A DNA stretch of 64,000 bases from Pseudoduganella violacea. Its GTDB lineage: Bacteria > Pseudomonadota > Gammaproteobacteria > Burkholderiales > Burkholderiaceae_D. The stretch is from positions 248,001 through 312,000 of the forward strand of contig NZ_JACHXD010000003.1 of the NCBI RefSeq assembly GCF_014191875.1, written 5' to 3'. Below the pieces are notes generated by a model that was not told where the DNA came from, ran no database searches, and saw only the letters and a list, made by a program, of their open reading frames with translations. How positions within the stretch are numbered: the stretch's first letter is position 1; each line of letters begins with the position of its first letter. Positions 6,906 to 14,214 of this stretch are shown piece after piece. A program made the position numbers and the translations under genes.

Positions 6906-6992
6906 TGGTTGCGTTGCGTGGTTGCGCAAATAGGTCGCAACCCCGCATGAATGCTAGGTCGCAGGTTGCGGCAATCAGTTTCGCAGGTTGCC
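6891..6992. promoter_or_regulatory. Cluster of GGTTGCG motifs, possible operator or iterons
   Basis: Five exact copies of GGTTGCG in either orientation (6891-6897 minus, 6907-6913 plus, 6920-6926 plus, 6936-6942 minus, 6964-6970 plus) and one GGTTGCC at 6986-6992 lie between two small DNA-binding protein genes. This density is not expected by chance in about 100 bases and suggests a binding array for an element-encoded regulator or a replication protein. Confidence 0.5.
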
Positions 6993-7035
6993 ATGCGTAG
7001 ATTTCTACATCGTTAAATCCGAGAAAGGGAAAACG

Positions 7036-7257
7036 ATGCAAGCAATCCACCTGCCACCCGCCCTGGCTACTGTCGCACAAGGGCGTGACCACATCACAAC
7101 CCAAGAGTTTGCTCGCGCCATGTGCTGCGCGCCGCAGACTGCGCTGAAAAACCATTGCCTCAAGGGCGAGTGCTACGGAGTGCGTCCCATCAAGCGCGGC
7201 AAGCTGCTGCTGTGGCCTGTTGCTGATGTTGCTCACGCACTGAGCGGAGCAGCGTAA
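7036..7257 (+). CDS. Small DNA-binding protein, excisionase-like
   Basis: A 73-residue protein starting MQAIHLPPALATVAQGRDHI (GAAAGGGAAAACG before the ATG at 7036). The sequence TTQEFARAMCCAPQTALK followed by GVRPIKRGKLLLWPVADV matches the general pattern of small MerR-like/excisionase proteins: a helix-turn-helix followed by a wing. Its stop overlaps the start of the Rha-like gene (TAATGA), so the two are coupled. Possible recombination directionality factor; family name uncertain. Confidence 0.65.
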   Translation: MQAIHLPPALATVAQGRDHITTQEFARAMCCAPQTALKNHCLKGECYGVRPIKRGKLLLWPVADVAHALSGAA

Positions 7258-8054
7258 TGAACCGCCCGCCACCGACGCCACAAATGAAAAAGTCAGGGGA
7301 TGCTGGGGAGCGCCCTGACTCTTTCGGAACTGCTGTATCTGGCTTGTATTCTACCCCAGTTGCCCAAGTTTTGGGCCAGCCCACCCCGACGATGTCGAGC
7401 CGAGAAATTGCGCTGCTGACCGAAAAGCAGCATCAGCACGTAAAGCGCGACGTCGAAAAGATGCTGACTGAGCTAGGGGAAGATGTGTCCAAATTTGGAC
7501 GTATCTACATTGACGGCATGAACCGCGAACAGACCGAATACGCGCTGGACCGCGAGCTAACTGACGTGCTGCTGACGGGCTACAGCGCCGTCCTGCGCCG
7601 CAAGGTAATCGCCCGTTGGCGCGAGCTGGAGACTGCCGTGGCGCCGGCCGTGCCCACCAGCCTATCCGGTGCCCTGCGCCTGGCTGCCGAACAGGCGGAG
7701 CTTATCGAGCGACAGCAGGCCGAACTGGCCAGTGCGGCGCCGGCGGTGAAGTTCGTTGACCGGTACGTCGACAGCACGGGCCTGAAGGGGTTCCGCCAGG
7801 TCTGCAAGCTGATTGGAGCGAACGAGAGCAATTTCCGCACTTTCCTGACCAAGCGAGAAATCATGTACCGTCTTGGCGGTGAGTGGATGCCCTACGCCCA
7901 GCATATAAAGGCGGGGCGCTTTGTGGTGAAAGCTGGTACAGCTGATTCCAGCAGCCACGCTTTCAACAGTGCAAAATTCACTCCGCGCGGCGTTCAATGG
8001 GTCGCCGGCGAGTATGCCAAGTACCTGCTGACAGCAAATCAGGCGGCTGAATGA
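7257..8054 (+). CDS. Phage regulatory protein, Rha family N-terminus with ANT/KilAC-type C-terminus
   Basis: The 265-residue protein has a Rha-type N-terminal domain after a Pro-rich lead (SSREIALLTEKQHQHVKRDV near residues 42-61) and a C-terminal antirepressor-like domain (STGLKGFRQVCKLIGANESN, then MYRLGGEWMPYAQHIKAGRF). Such proteins modulate phage lysogeny or interfere with helper/host phage repression. In satellites, antirepressor-type proteins can respond to a helper phage, but that role here is inference. It is translationally coupled to the small gene before (TAATGA) and the 38-aa ORF after (ATGA). Confidence 0.82.
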   Translation: MNRPPPTPQMKKSGDAGERPDSFGTAVSGLYSTPVAQVLGQPTPTMSSREIALLTEKQHQHVKRDVEKMLTELGEDVSKFGRIYIDGMNREQTEYALDRELTDVLLTGYSAVLRRKVIARWRELETAVAPAVPTSLSGALRLAAEQAELIERQQAELASAAPAVKFVDRYVDSTGLKGFRQVCKLIGANESNFRTFLTKREIMYRLGGEWMPYAQHIKAGRFVVKAGTADSSSHAFNSAKFTPRGVQWVAGEYAKYLLTANQAAE

Positions 8055-8167
8055 TTACCGCCGCTCATAGGCTGGGCGGCGTGCTACTGCGCCCCTTGCC
8101 GCCACCACCACCGTGCGCGCTGGTGCTACTGGCGCTGGTATGTGCGGCCGTCAAAGGGTGCGCATGA
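8051..8167 (+). CDS. 38-residue hydrophobic peptide, coupled on both sides
   Basis: The frame reads MITAAHRLGGVLLRPLPPPP, then CALVLLALVCAAVKGCA and stop. Its ATG overlaps the stop of the Rha-like gene by four bases and its stop overlaps the ATG of the relaxase gene by four bases. This double ATGA coupling supports real translation and also fixes the relaxase start at 8164. One hydrophobic segment with three Cys is visible. It could be a small membrane peptide or simply a coupling ORF. Confidence 0.5.
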   Translation: MITAAHRLGGVLLRPLPPPPPCALVLLALVCAAVKGCA

Positions 8168-9402
8168 CCGATGCACTGTATCTGCGGCTCAAGAGCTTGA
8201 ACACCCGGACCGTGCGCGGCGTGACATCACCCAAGAACATCGTCCGGCTGGCCGCCATGCACAACCTGCGCGAGATTCAGGCCGAGCTTGGCGCCACCGC
8301 CGCGAGCGGCATCAACCCTGCGCGCATGAACCTGAACTATCAGCTGCGCGGCCCGGCCTCCGCCGACGAGGTGGCCGGGCTGGCGCTCGCGCTGCTGGAC
8401 AATGCCGGCGTGACCACACTCCGTCGGGACGCCAGCATGGCGCTGGAGCTGGTCGTCAGCCTGCCGGCCACCGCCGCTATCGACCACCGCGAATACTTTG
8501 CCGCCGCCGTGGCATGGGCCGATGCTTTTTTCGCCGTGCCCATCTTGAGCGCCGCCGTCCACCTGGACGAAGCCGCGCCGCATTGCCACATTCTGCTGCT
8601 ACCGCTGGTTGCCGGCCGCATGCAGGGCGGCGCGCTCGCCGGCGGCCCAGCCAAGATTCGCGCCATGCTGGCCGACTTCCAGCAGCAGGTGGCGCAGCGC
8701 TTCGGCCTGACCCACCAGCCGCGCGCAAAGCGCCTCAGCAAGCCGAACAGGGATGCGGCCGGGCGCATGGTACTGGACGCACTACGCGCACGCCCTGAGC
8801 GCCTGAGCGAGCCCGCTATGCACGATGCGCTTGTCTCCGCCCTCGGCAGCCAAGCGGAGACGCTGCTGGCGCTGCTGGGCTTGAGCTCCCCCATCGCCAA
8901 GACCAAGGCCAAGAGCTTTGCTGACATCATGACGGCGCCGTGCAAGCCCGAACGCCCCACCCGCGCACCGAAGTCTATAGATGTCGGAGTGAAATCTATA
9001 GACGTTGCTGCGAGTGCGGAGAGCGACACTATCCAAAATTCGACAACGTCTATCCTGTGTATAGACGTTCCCTCTTCAATTCACTCTTTCCCTGCCGATG
9101 GGGTGCAGATTCGCCACCCCATCCCCGCCGGCGCCGATAACACCCAACACTCGGACAGCACACAGGAGGGCGTCCAACCTCTGGACACCCAGCTGCCAGG
9201 GATTGAACAGCCCAAGCAAACCGCGGCAATAGGGAAAACATCGTTTCCCAGCAAGGGAACATCGCTCCGGCAGCCACGCCACACCAACGACCATCAGCGC
9301 CATCGAGATGCTGACTATGCGGCCACCAGTTGGGACTGCGAGCGTGGCGAGTTCGTACAGGCAACAGGCCCACCACATGGCCTCTGCTACCTGTATCCAT
9401 GA
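8164..9402 (+). CDS. MobV/Pre-type relaxase (HUH endonuclease)
   Basis: A 412-residue protein. The N-terminal domain matches the plasmid mobilisation/recombination (Mob/Pre) family: an early LREIQAELGATAASGINPAR segment, an INPARMNLNYQL motif and, near residues 132-142, VHLDEAAPHCH with the metal-binding histidines H133, H140 and H142. Such enzymes nick DNA at an origin of transfer and start strand transfer or rolling-circle replication. The C-terminal half is Ala/Ser/Thr rich without a known domain. The gene contains repeated TCTATAGAYGT motifs in its 3' half. No coupling protein or mating-pair genes are present, so transfer would need a helper. Confidence 0.8.
   Translation: MTDALYLRLKSLNTRTVRGVTSPKNIVRLAAMHNLREIQAELGATAASGINPARMNLNYQLRGPASADEVAGLALALLDNAGVTTLRRDASMALELVVSLPATAAIDHREYFAAAVAWADAFFAVPILSAAVHLDEAAPHCHILLLPLVAGRMQGGALAGGPAKIRAMLADFQQQVAQRFGLTHQPRAKRLSKPNRDAAGRMVLDALRARPERLSEPAMHDALVSALGSQAETLLALLGLSSPIAKTKAKSFADIMTAPCKPERPTRAPKSIDVGVKSIDVAASAESDTIQNSTTSILCIDVPSSIHSFPADGVQIRHPIPAGADNTQHSDSTQEGVQPLDTQLPGIEQPKQTAAIGKTSFPSKGTSLRQPRHTNDHQRHRDADYAATSWDCERGEFVQATGPPHGLCYLYP
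8974..9069. repeat. TCTATAGAYGT repeats and inverted repeat within relaxase gene
   Basis: TCTATAGATGTC (8974), TCTATAGACGTT (8995) and GTATAGACGTT (9059) repeat within the coding sequence. The last is part of a perfect inverted repeat, AACGTCTAT (9045-9053) and ATAGACGTT (9061-9069). In protein they give a repeated SID(V) tripeptide (KSIDV twice, then CIDV). Either a short protein repeat or an iteron-like DNA site. Confidence 0.45.
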
Positions 9403-9450
9403 TCCAATCCCGTCCCGGCGGCACCGGGGAATCGCAAAGAAGGCAACAAG

Positions 9451-10068
9451 ATGAAACTGAAATTGAACAAGGATGGTTCGGCCGTCGTCCGCAATGGCGC
9501 TCCGGTCTATGTACTCGACAACGGCGCAGAACGAGAAATTGACGGCGCCGCCGCATGGAAGCTCGCTTTGGGCAAACACTTCGAAACCTCGCCGGTAATG
9601 TCCAGCCTAAAAATCCCGCATGACCTGGCCACCGCAGCTTTCTCCGATTCATTCCGCATCGAGGGCGGTAAGCTGGTCGCCGTTGACAAGCACGGCATCC
9701 AGCTCTATTCGGGCACGCGCTTTGGCGAGGTGGCAAACTTCGACGAGGCATTCGCTCAGCTGGTTGACCGCTATCCAAGCAAAGATATGATTCTGCGCCA
9801 GAGTGGTGCGTCTAGCACCGCCGTTTCTGGTGGCGAGCAAGGAACTGGCAACACCATCACACGCTCGCAGTTCGACTCCATGCCATCCGCCAGCAAAGCC
9901 AAATTCATCAAGGAAGGCGGGAAGATTGTCGATGGCGCTACGGAGCACTCCAGCAGCCCCGCTCCAGCAAGGGTCAATGGCAAGACCATCACGCGCGCCG
10001 CCTTCGACGTGATGCCGCACATGGAGCGAGCCGCGTTCTTTAAATCGGGAGGCACAATCGATGATTGA
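9451..10068 (+). CDS. Shortened phage scaffold-like protein (DUF6651-like)
   Basis: A 205-residue protein. The start (MKLKLNKDGSAVVRNGAPVY) and the C-terminal portion (SDSFRIEGGKLVAVDKHG, then FDEAFAQLVDRYPSKDMILR and SGAS) match, from memory, the two ends of DUF6651 phage proteins found beside capsid genes. In those proteins I recall a long charged coiled coil between the two ends; here it is essentially absent. The end carries two copies of a scaffold-tail motif, TITRSQFDSMPSASKAKFIK..GG and TITRAAFDVMPHMERAAFFK..GG. With no capsid gene in the element, a role in altering a helper phage's capsid is an attractive inference. Confidence 0.65.
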   Translation: MKLKLNKDGSAVVRNGAPVYVLDNGAEREIDGAAAWKLALGKHFETSPVMSSLKIPHDLATAAFSDSFRIEGGKLVAVDKHGIQLYSGTRFGEVANFDEAFAQLVDRYPSKDMILRQSGASSTAVSGGEQGTGNTITRSQFDSMPSASKAKFIKEGGKIVDGATEHSSSPAPARVNGKTITRAAFDVMPHMERAAFFKSGGTIDD

Positions 10069-10177
10069 CCGAAATCGGCCCGCTGAGCGGTCAGCGCTAC
10101 TCGACTAAGCAACACCATTCGGCAAGGCTCGTTCGCGTCTCTATGGCACGATTTGTGGCCTTGCCAGATACACGGAG

Positions 10178-10486
10178 ATGAATGTGAAGGACCAAGAACT
10201 AACCACTGCCGCGCTACGCTGGCACGCTGTCCACGTACGCCGCCTGGCAGCAGGAAAGGAGAAGCGAAAGCTGGATACTCAGCTCAAAGCCAACGGCATT
10301 TCGGCGTTCTCGCGTTTACACGCCCAACAGAGCGAAACCGCGCTCCAATTGACAACGCTCAAGCGCAAAGAACTGGCCGCCTTACGCGCCCTAGCCAAAG
10401 CCTGCGCAAAACAACGCGGCCACTTACTGGACGCCGACGTCATCGAACTGGATGGCACCACATTCCTGCTACCAGCCGCAGCGTAA
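10178..10486 (+). CDS. Hypothetical small protein
   Basis: A 102-residue, mostly helical protein (Ala, Leu, Lys rich) beginning MNVKDQELTTAALRWHAVHV, with ACGGAG before the ATG. No family recognised. It lies between the scaffold-like gene and the DUF2280 gene in the same orientation and probably belongs to the same transcript. Confidence 0.55.
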   Translation: MNVKDQELTTAALRWHAVHVRRLAAGKEKRKLDTQLKANGISAFSRLHAQQSETALQLTTLKRKELAALRALAKACAKQRGHLLDADVIELDGTTFLLPAAA

Positions 10487-10523
10487 GCGCATCTTCCTTG
10501 ACCCACCTTGACGAATAGAAATC

Positions 10524-10889
10524 ATGCCCACCCTACCCGGACACGTCTGCGCTTATATCGTTGCCGCCCTGGCCTGCTATGAGACGCCCGAACAAGTTGC
10601 CACCGCCGTAAAGCAGAAATTTGGCTTAGTGCTGACCCGCCAGCGCATTGAAGCGTGGCATCCTGAGCGGCGCGCCGGCGTCAGGCTGGGCGCGCACTGG
10701 CGAGAACTGTTCTACGACACGCGCCGCAAGCTGCTGGCCGAGGTGGAGAACATTCCGATTGCCTGCCGGTCGTACCGGCTCAAGGTGTTGCAGCGTGTGG
10801 CCGAGCAGGCCGAGGCGGCCAGCAACCTGCCGCTGGCCATGCAGGTGATGGCGCAGGCCGCGCGCGAGGTTGGCGCCGAGCGGTGTTGA
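10524..10889 (+). CDS. DUF2280 phage protein (possible small-terminase-like DNA-binding protein)
   Basis: A 121-residue protein. The pattern AYIVAALACYETPEQVATAV, then FGLVLTRQRIEAWHPERRAG and HWRELFYDTRRKLLAEVENI, is that of DUF2280, a family common in phages and usually located just before the terminase large subunit. The N-terminal part looks like a helix-turn-helix suited to DNA recognition. Phage satellites often carry a private small terminase to redirect packaging. DUF2280 acting this way here is inference, because no large subunit is present. Confidence 0.75.
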   Translation: MPTLPGHVCAYIVAALACYETPEQVATAVKQKFGLVLTRQRIEAWHPERRAGVRLGAHWRELFYDTRRKLLAEVENIPIACRSYRLKVLQRVAEQAEAASNLPLAMQVMAQAAREVGAERC

Positions 10890-11077
10890 CGGCTTCACTC
10901 AGCATCGCCAGCACGCCTCGCGCACTATTCCAATCTGCTCAGTTTCGAAACGCGCACCAACCCGGAGAGCGAGCATTCATGCGGGTTGGGGAATGTCTAA
11001 AGCCGACCGTTTCGCAACGATAAGTACGCAATTTCACATCGCTGCGCGCCAAAACGAACTTTTCAAAAGGAGCCAAT

Positions 11078-11308
11078 ATGCCCAGGTGGACCGATGCCGC
11101 GCGCGCCAAGCAGGCCGCCATGATTGCGTGCTGGAAGCCATGGCAGGCCGCCACCGGCCCGCGTACTATCACCGGCAAGGCCAAGGCCGCACGCAATGCA
11201 GACAAGGGCGGTGACGCCGGCCGGGCGCAACGCCTGGCCGATGCTCAAGCCGAGCTGGCGGCGGCGCTGGTCAAGGTGCAGCGGCTGACCGGCCGACGCA
11301 GGAAATAG
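11078..11308 (+). CDS. Small basic protein of a common phage-associated type
   Basis: A 76-residue protein starting MPRWTDAARAKQAAMIACWK with a central ATGPRTITGKAKAARNADKG. The STGPRT(P/I).GKA..(S/A)RNA pattern recurs in many phage and island hypothetical proteins. AAAAGGAG precedes the start. It is strongly basic, perhaps nucleic-acid binding. Function unknown. Confidence 0.65.
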   Translation: MPRWTDAARAKQAAMIACWKPWQAATGPRTITGKAKAARNADKGGDAGRAQRLADAQAELAAALVKVQRLTGRRRK

Positions 11309-11439
11309 GCTCAGAATTAGAGCCTATCTTTGCAGCTGGCGCTGCTTGGCAAAACACAGACCTTTGCCGCTCAGTATCGTGCGCCGACCACTTCACAAAG
11401 AATGTTGCCATTTCGCCATCCAAAGAACGATTTGAGACG

Positions 11440-11643
11440 ATGGCCAATTCTGACCGCCGAAAACTGCGCAGCGAAGCCTTCGCCGTGGATAACGCACTGT
11501 GGGTGGCGAAAACCGAGGGCACCACACCTGCGATGGACTACCTGCAGGAAAAGGGCGTACCACAGGATGTTGCACTGCGCGTGCTGGGTGGGCCTGAGTT
11601 CCACCGGCAGCATCGTGACCGCAGACAGGGCAAGCGCGAATAG
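11440..11643 (+). CDS. Hypothetical small protein
   Basis: A 67-residue charged protein, MANSDRRKLRSEAFAVDNAL..., preceded by a weak GAGACG site. The sequence has amphipathic helices and a basic C-terminal tail (RQHRDRRQGKRE). No family recognised. It is the last clear plus-strand gene before a long non-coding stretch. Confidence 0.5.
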   Translation: MANSDRRKLRSEAFAVDNALWVAKTEGTTPAMDYLQEKGVPQDVALRVLGGPEFHRQHRDRRQGKRE

Positions 11644-12521
11644 CGCCGTGAATGCGGTAAATCCAGCATCGCTTGCAACCTGCTCCACGGAACTGTTCCC
11701 CGATGAGGTGGTGAATCGCCCCCACCGCCAAGCGTAAGCCGCCCACCTGCACGCCCGCCGCGTCATCGCCGACCAGCGCCAGCAGCAGGCCCGCGCCGCT
11801 AAGTCCGATTTCAAATCCGACTTCATGCACAGGCGCGCCGGCCCCGAAGATTCGGGCGAGGCCAGGGCGGACCGAAAGGGGGTGGCGTTTCACCATCTCC
11901 TTGCCGAGCCGGCGTCAGGCGGGAACGCAGTGCCAAGGGGGGGGCGACGCCAGCCATGCAACGCCGCGCGCCGCCAGCCCGAACCCAGCCGGTTGCAGCT
12001 AGCTCATCCTGCCAGCACCGTGCTACCCTGTTGCGAGCCGCGTGCACGCCCGGTGCACGGCGTGCGTCCGCAATGCCGACGCTATGCGGGCGCATTGCCA
12101 GGGCAGTGCTGACGCTCGTCTAAATGCGGGAAAATCCCGTATTTGCTGCGGCCACGCGGCACGGCTCCAGCCAGCTGCAAAGGGTGTCGCGAAATGCTAC
12201 TCCCTTGTGCGGGCCACGCAGGCACCCACGCGTGGCTGACGCGTGATGCACGCGTTGCGGAGTCATGTCGATACCGAACGCGTGCGAACGCAACCAAACG
12301 CATGGCGGCGACAATGCGGCCACACCGCAACGAGGCAGCCGCATAACGCCAATGCAGGCCAGCGGAAACCTAGCCGGCTCCGATAGGGTTCCTGAAGGGT
12401 TCCGAAAGGGTTGCGAGGGCTCCAGCGGTTCGGCGGCAATGGCGCATTCGCACCCCTAAATGCTTACGGAGCGAGATTGGCGAGAGGTGATGCTCGTATT
12501 TCGCGTGATCGCCGCCTGCGA
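11644..12521. other. Long gap without a convincing gene; iteron-like repeats and hairpins
   Basis: The ORFs in this 878-base stretch overlap one another on both strands and have the composition of chance GC-rich frames. Visible structure: a hairpin AAATGCGGGA-AAA-TCCCGTATTT (12122-12144), three ACGCGT palindromes at an exact 11-base period (12228, 12239, 12250) and a fourth at 12278, and GTGCAC repeats near 12040-12060. This would suit a replication origin or regulatory region of the element. Confidence 0.5.
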
Positions 12522-13181
12522 CTACCCACCAGCATCTTCAAAGCACCATGCCCACTGCACGGACCCGAGATGGTGGATCTGGCGCGTGGCGTAAGCGCGC
12601 CCTCGTGGGGGCAAGAACTTGGGGCCGATTCGATGGATACCATCGAATAACGATGGCTGCACAGCCACGATAGCCGCGGCAGTGGTCACGCGACTTGCAA
12701 GTATTCCGTCCGTAACCGCAAGATACGTGCAGACTTCGCGCCGGTCATACTTGAAGTGAGCAAAGATACGCACGTAGGCGGCGGCCTGCGAATAGCTCGC
12801 AGCAAACTTGGCATCGTGCTCGCGCGCCGTCTCGCGCTTCAGCAGAAATTTCAAGGGGTCCGAGGTGCTGACGGCAGTCAGCTTCTCTGACCATCCCACT
12901 CCACCATCATCCGCCTCGCGTTCCTCATCAATGCGAACCGATTTCCGCATGTGCCAATCACCACGTCGCACGTTGTTTAGATTCACCGCCCGTATCACTA
13001 AATCTTGATCGGCTGGCTCTGAGAAGTCGATGGGCTTGCCGCGGCGCTCCCCGATTTCGTGCGCGACTACCCACGCATCACCTTGCAAATCGCCCTCCGA
13101 TACTTCATGACGCGTCGCTCTGGCGATGCGGCAAAAGCTACTTTTCATTTTGGCGAGGAATAAGTTAAATGCAGAGTCCAT
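12522..13181 (-). CDS. Hypothetical element protein, sigma-region-like N-terminus
   Basis: A 219-residue protein starting MDSAFNLFLAKMKSSFCRIA. The start at 13181 is chosen because upstream codons give Cys/Arg-rich residues unlike the rest. The N-terminal part (RATRHEVSEGDLQGDAWVVA) vaguely recalls sigma region 2-type helices. The rest is charged and helical, ending with a Gly/Trp-containing tail. It is transcribed opposite to its neighbours, and its start faces the promoter region of the next operon. Function unknown; the sigma likeness is weak. Confidence 0.5.
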   Translation of the reverse strand: MDSAFNLFLAKMKSSFCRIARATRHEVSEGDLQGDAWVVAHEIGERRGKPIDFSEPADQDLVIRAVNLNNVRRGDWHMRKSVRIDEEREADDGGVGWSEKLTAVSTSDPLKFLLKRETAREHDAKFAASYSQAAAYVRIFAHFKYDRREVCTYLAVTDGILASRVTTAAAIVAVQPSLFDGIHRIGPKFLPPRGRAYATRQIHHLGSVQWAWCFEDAGG

Positions 13182-13302
13182 ACAGAGGCAGCCGCAGCGG
13201 GGTCGATATGGCACCGTATTCTGATCAAATTATTATTGGCAGAAAAGTCAACTTTCGAAAACATTGATTTGTCTACGGTTAATCTCTTCTGGGGAAAATT
13301 CC

Positions 13303-13332
13303 TTGACGGTTTACCTCTCGCTGGCCTATGCT
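13303..13332 (+). promoter_or_regulatory. Sigma-70 type promoter
   Basis: TTGACG and TATGCT are separated by 18 bases, immediately upstream of a two-hairpin RNA with a terminator. It is the only strong promoter I see driving the 13574-14967 operon. Confidence 0.6.
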
Positions 13333-13338
13333 AAAAAA

Positions 13339-13414
13339 GCACCGGACAAAGACGGTGCCGGGTTTGGCGACCTGGTAGAAGCAAAAGGCGCACTGGCCGC
13401 GCAAGCGGCTTTTT
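13339..13414 (+). ncRNA. Candidate short RNA or attenuator (about 75 nt) ending in an intrinsic terminator
   Basis: A hairpin GCACCG-loop-CGGTGC (13339-13358) begins at the expected transcription start. An intrinsic terminator GCCGC-GCAA-GCGGC followed by TTTTT closes the unit (13396-13414). No ORF fits inside. The layout (promoter, short structured RNA, terminator, then operon) recalls the immunity-RNA and attenuation systems of P4-like satellites and P1/P7 C4 RNAs; relation to either is unproven. Confidence 0.5.
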
Positions 13415-13453
13415 CATGTGTGCTTGCTTTCGCACGCCTTCAATGAGCGGCGG

Positions 13454-13512
13454 TAGCAGGGGTACCGCAAGGTACGCCGGTTTCCTTTTGCACCGGTTCG
13501 CCAACCCTGCTA
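13454..13512 (+). promoter_or_regulatory. Structured leader, predicted three-way junction
   Basis: Outer stem TAGCAGGG (13454-13461) with CCCTGCTA (13505-13512). Inside are GTACC-GCAA-GGTAC with a GNRA tetraloop (13462-13475) and CCGGT...ACCGG (13477-13496). It lies between the terminator at 13414 and the ribosome site AGGAGG of the 13574 gene, in a 160-base untranslated leader. It could sense a ligand or protein, or allow read-through of the upstream terminator. Confidence 0.5.
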
Positions 13513-13573
13513 TTCGCTGCTCCCCCCGTTTGGCGACGGGTGGCGCGGTCTCACCGCAAAAGGAGGCAACACC

Positions 13574-13948
13574 ATGCCAGGCACCACCACGCCCAGCGCC
13601 AGCACGGCGCAATCGCAATCCCTCACCATCCACCAGTTGACTGTACCGCCGCGTGCCGGCGTCGCCATTACCGACTACCTCACCGACGCCAAGCTCATGC
13701 GCTATGAGGTTGAAACGCTGTGTTCGTACATGCTCTGGCTTCGCGCCTGGTGGGAGCGGCGCGGCGAGGCCATCCGCACCGCTGACCAGCTCGCCGCCGC
13801 GCACGTCCACGACCACTTCATCGACGGCGCCGGCTTCGCGCGCACCATCACCCGCCGCGCTGGGTTCGAACTGGACGAGCAGCGCATGCGCGATTACAGC
13901 TGGGGCCGCAGCGTGCAGACCTTCCATGCAGCTGGAGGTGCCCAATGA
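13574..13948 (+). CDS. Hypothetical protein, first gene of a small element operon
   Basis: A 124-residue protein with AAAAGGAGG before the ATG. It has a Ser/Thr-rich start and then a mostly helical part (YEVETLCSYMLWLRAWWERR, then AAAHVHDHFIDGAGFARTIT). Trp and His rich, no family recognised. It overlaps the next gene by four bases (ATGA), making a three- or four-gene operon of unknown function behind the structured leader. Confidence 0.62.
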   Translation: MPGTTTPSASTAQSQSLTIHQLTVPPRAGVAITDYLTDAKLMRYEVETLCSYMLWLRAWWERRGEAIRTADQLAAAHVHDHFIDGAGFARTITRRAGFELDEQRMRDYSWGRSVQTFHAAGGAQ

Positions 13949-14214
13949 GCGCTGCGACCATCACCAGCATCACGCTGGCCACCGCCATGACCGCTTACGA
14001 ACTGTTCTCCGCCGCATTCAGCGTGCCGCGCGACCCGCGCAGCCCCGCATACAAACAAGGCGTGCTGGCGGCGCTGAAGTTCCGCATTGAGGGCCGCCGC
14101 ATCCTCAAGCCATATGAGGCTGGCACCGCCGAGGATGACGCCTACTATGCCGGCATCGCTGAGGGCCACGCCATCTGGCGCCGCACCCAAGCAGAAAGCG
14201 CAGGTGCAGCATGA
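13945..14214 (+). CDS. Hypothetical protein
   Basis: An 89-residue protein, MSAATITSITLATAMTAYEL..., with a charged segment KFRIEGRRILKPYEAGTAED and an A..EGHAIWRR end. The layout (compact helical, about 20 residues of DDAYYAGIAEGHAIWR near the C-terminus) recalls small phage host-interaction proteins, but no family is recognised. Coupled by overlap to both neighbours. Confidence 0.6.
   Translation: MSAATITSITLATAMTAYELFSAAFSVPRDPRSPAYKQGVLAALKFRIEGRRILKPYEAGTAEDDAYYAGIAEGHAIWRRTQAESAGAA

Noticed and set aside
9050..9778. 242-codon minus-strand ORF over the relaxase end
   Set aside because: It crosses the relaxase stop and the scaffold-like start and has Arg/Cys-rich chance composition.
11825..12346. 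Several 60-95 codon ORFs on both strands
   Set aside because: Mutually overlapping, no ribosome sites, Arg/Ala/Gly-rich chance composition; treated as non-coding tract.
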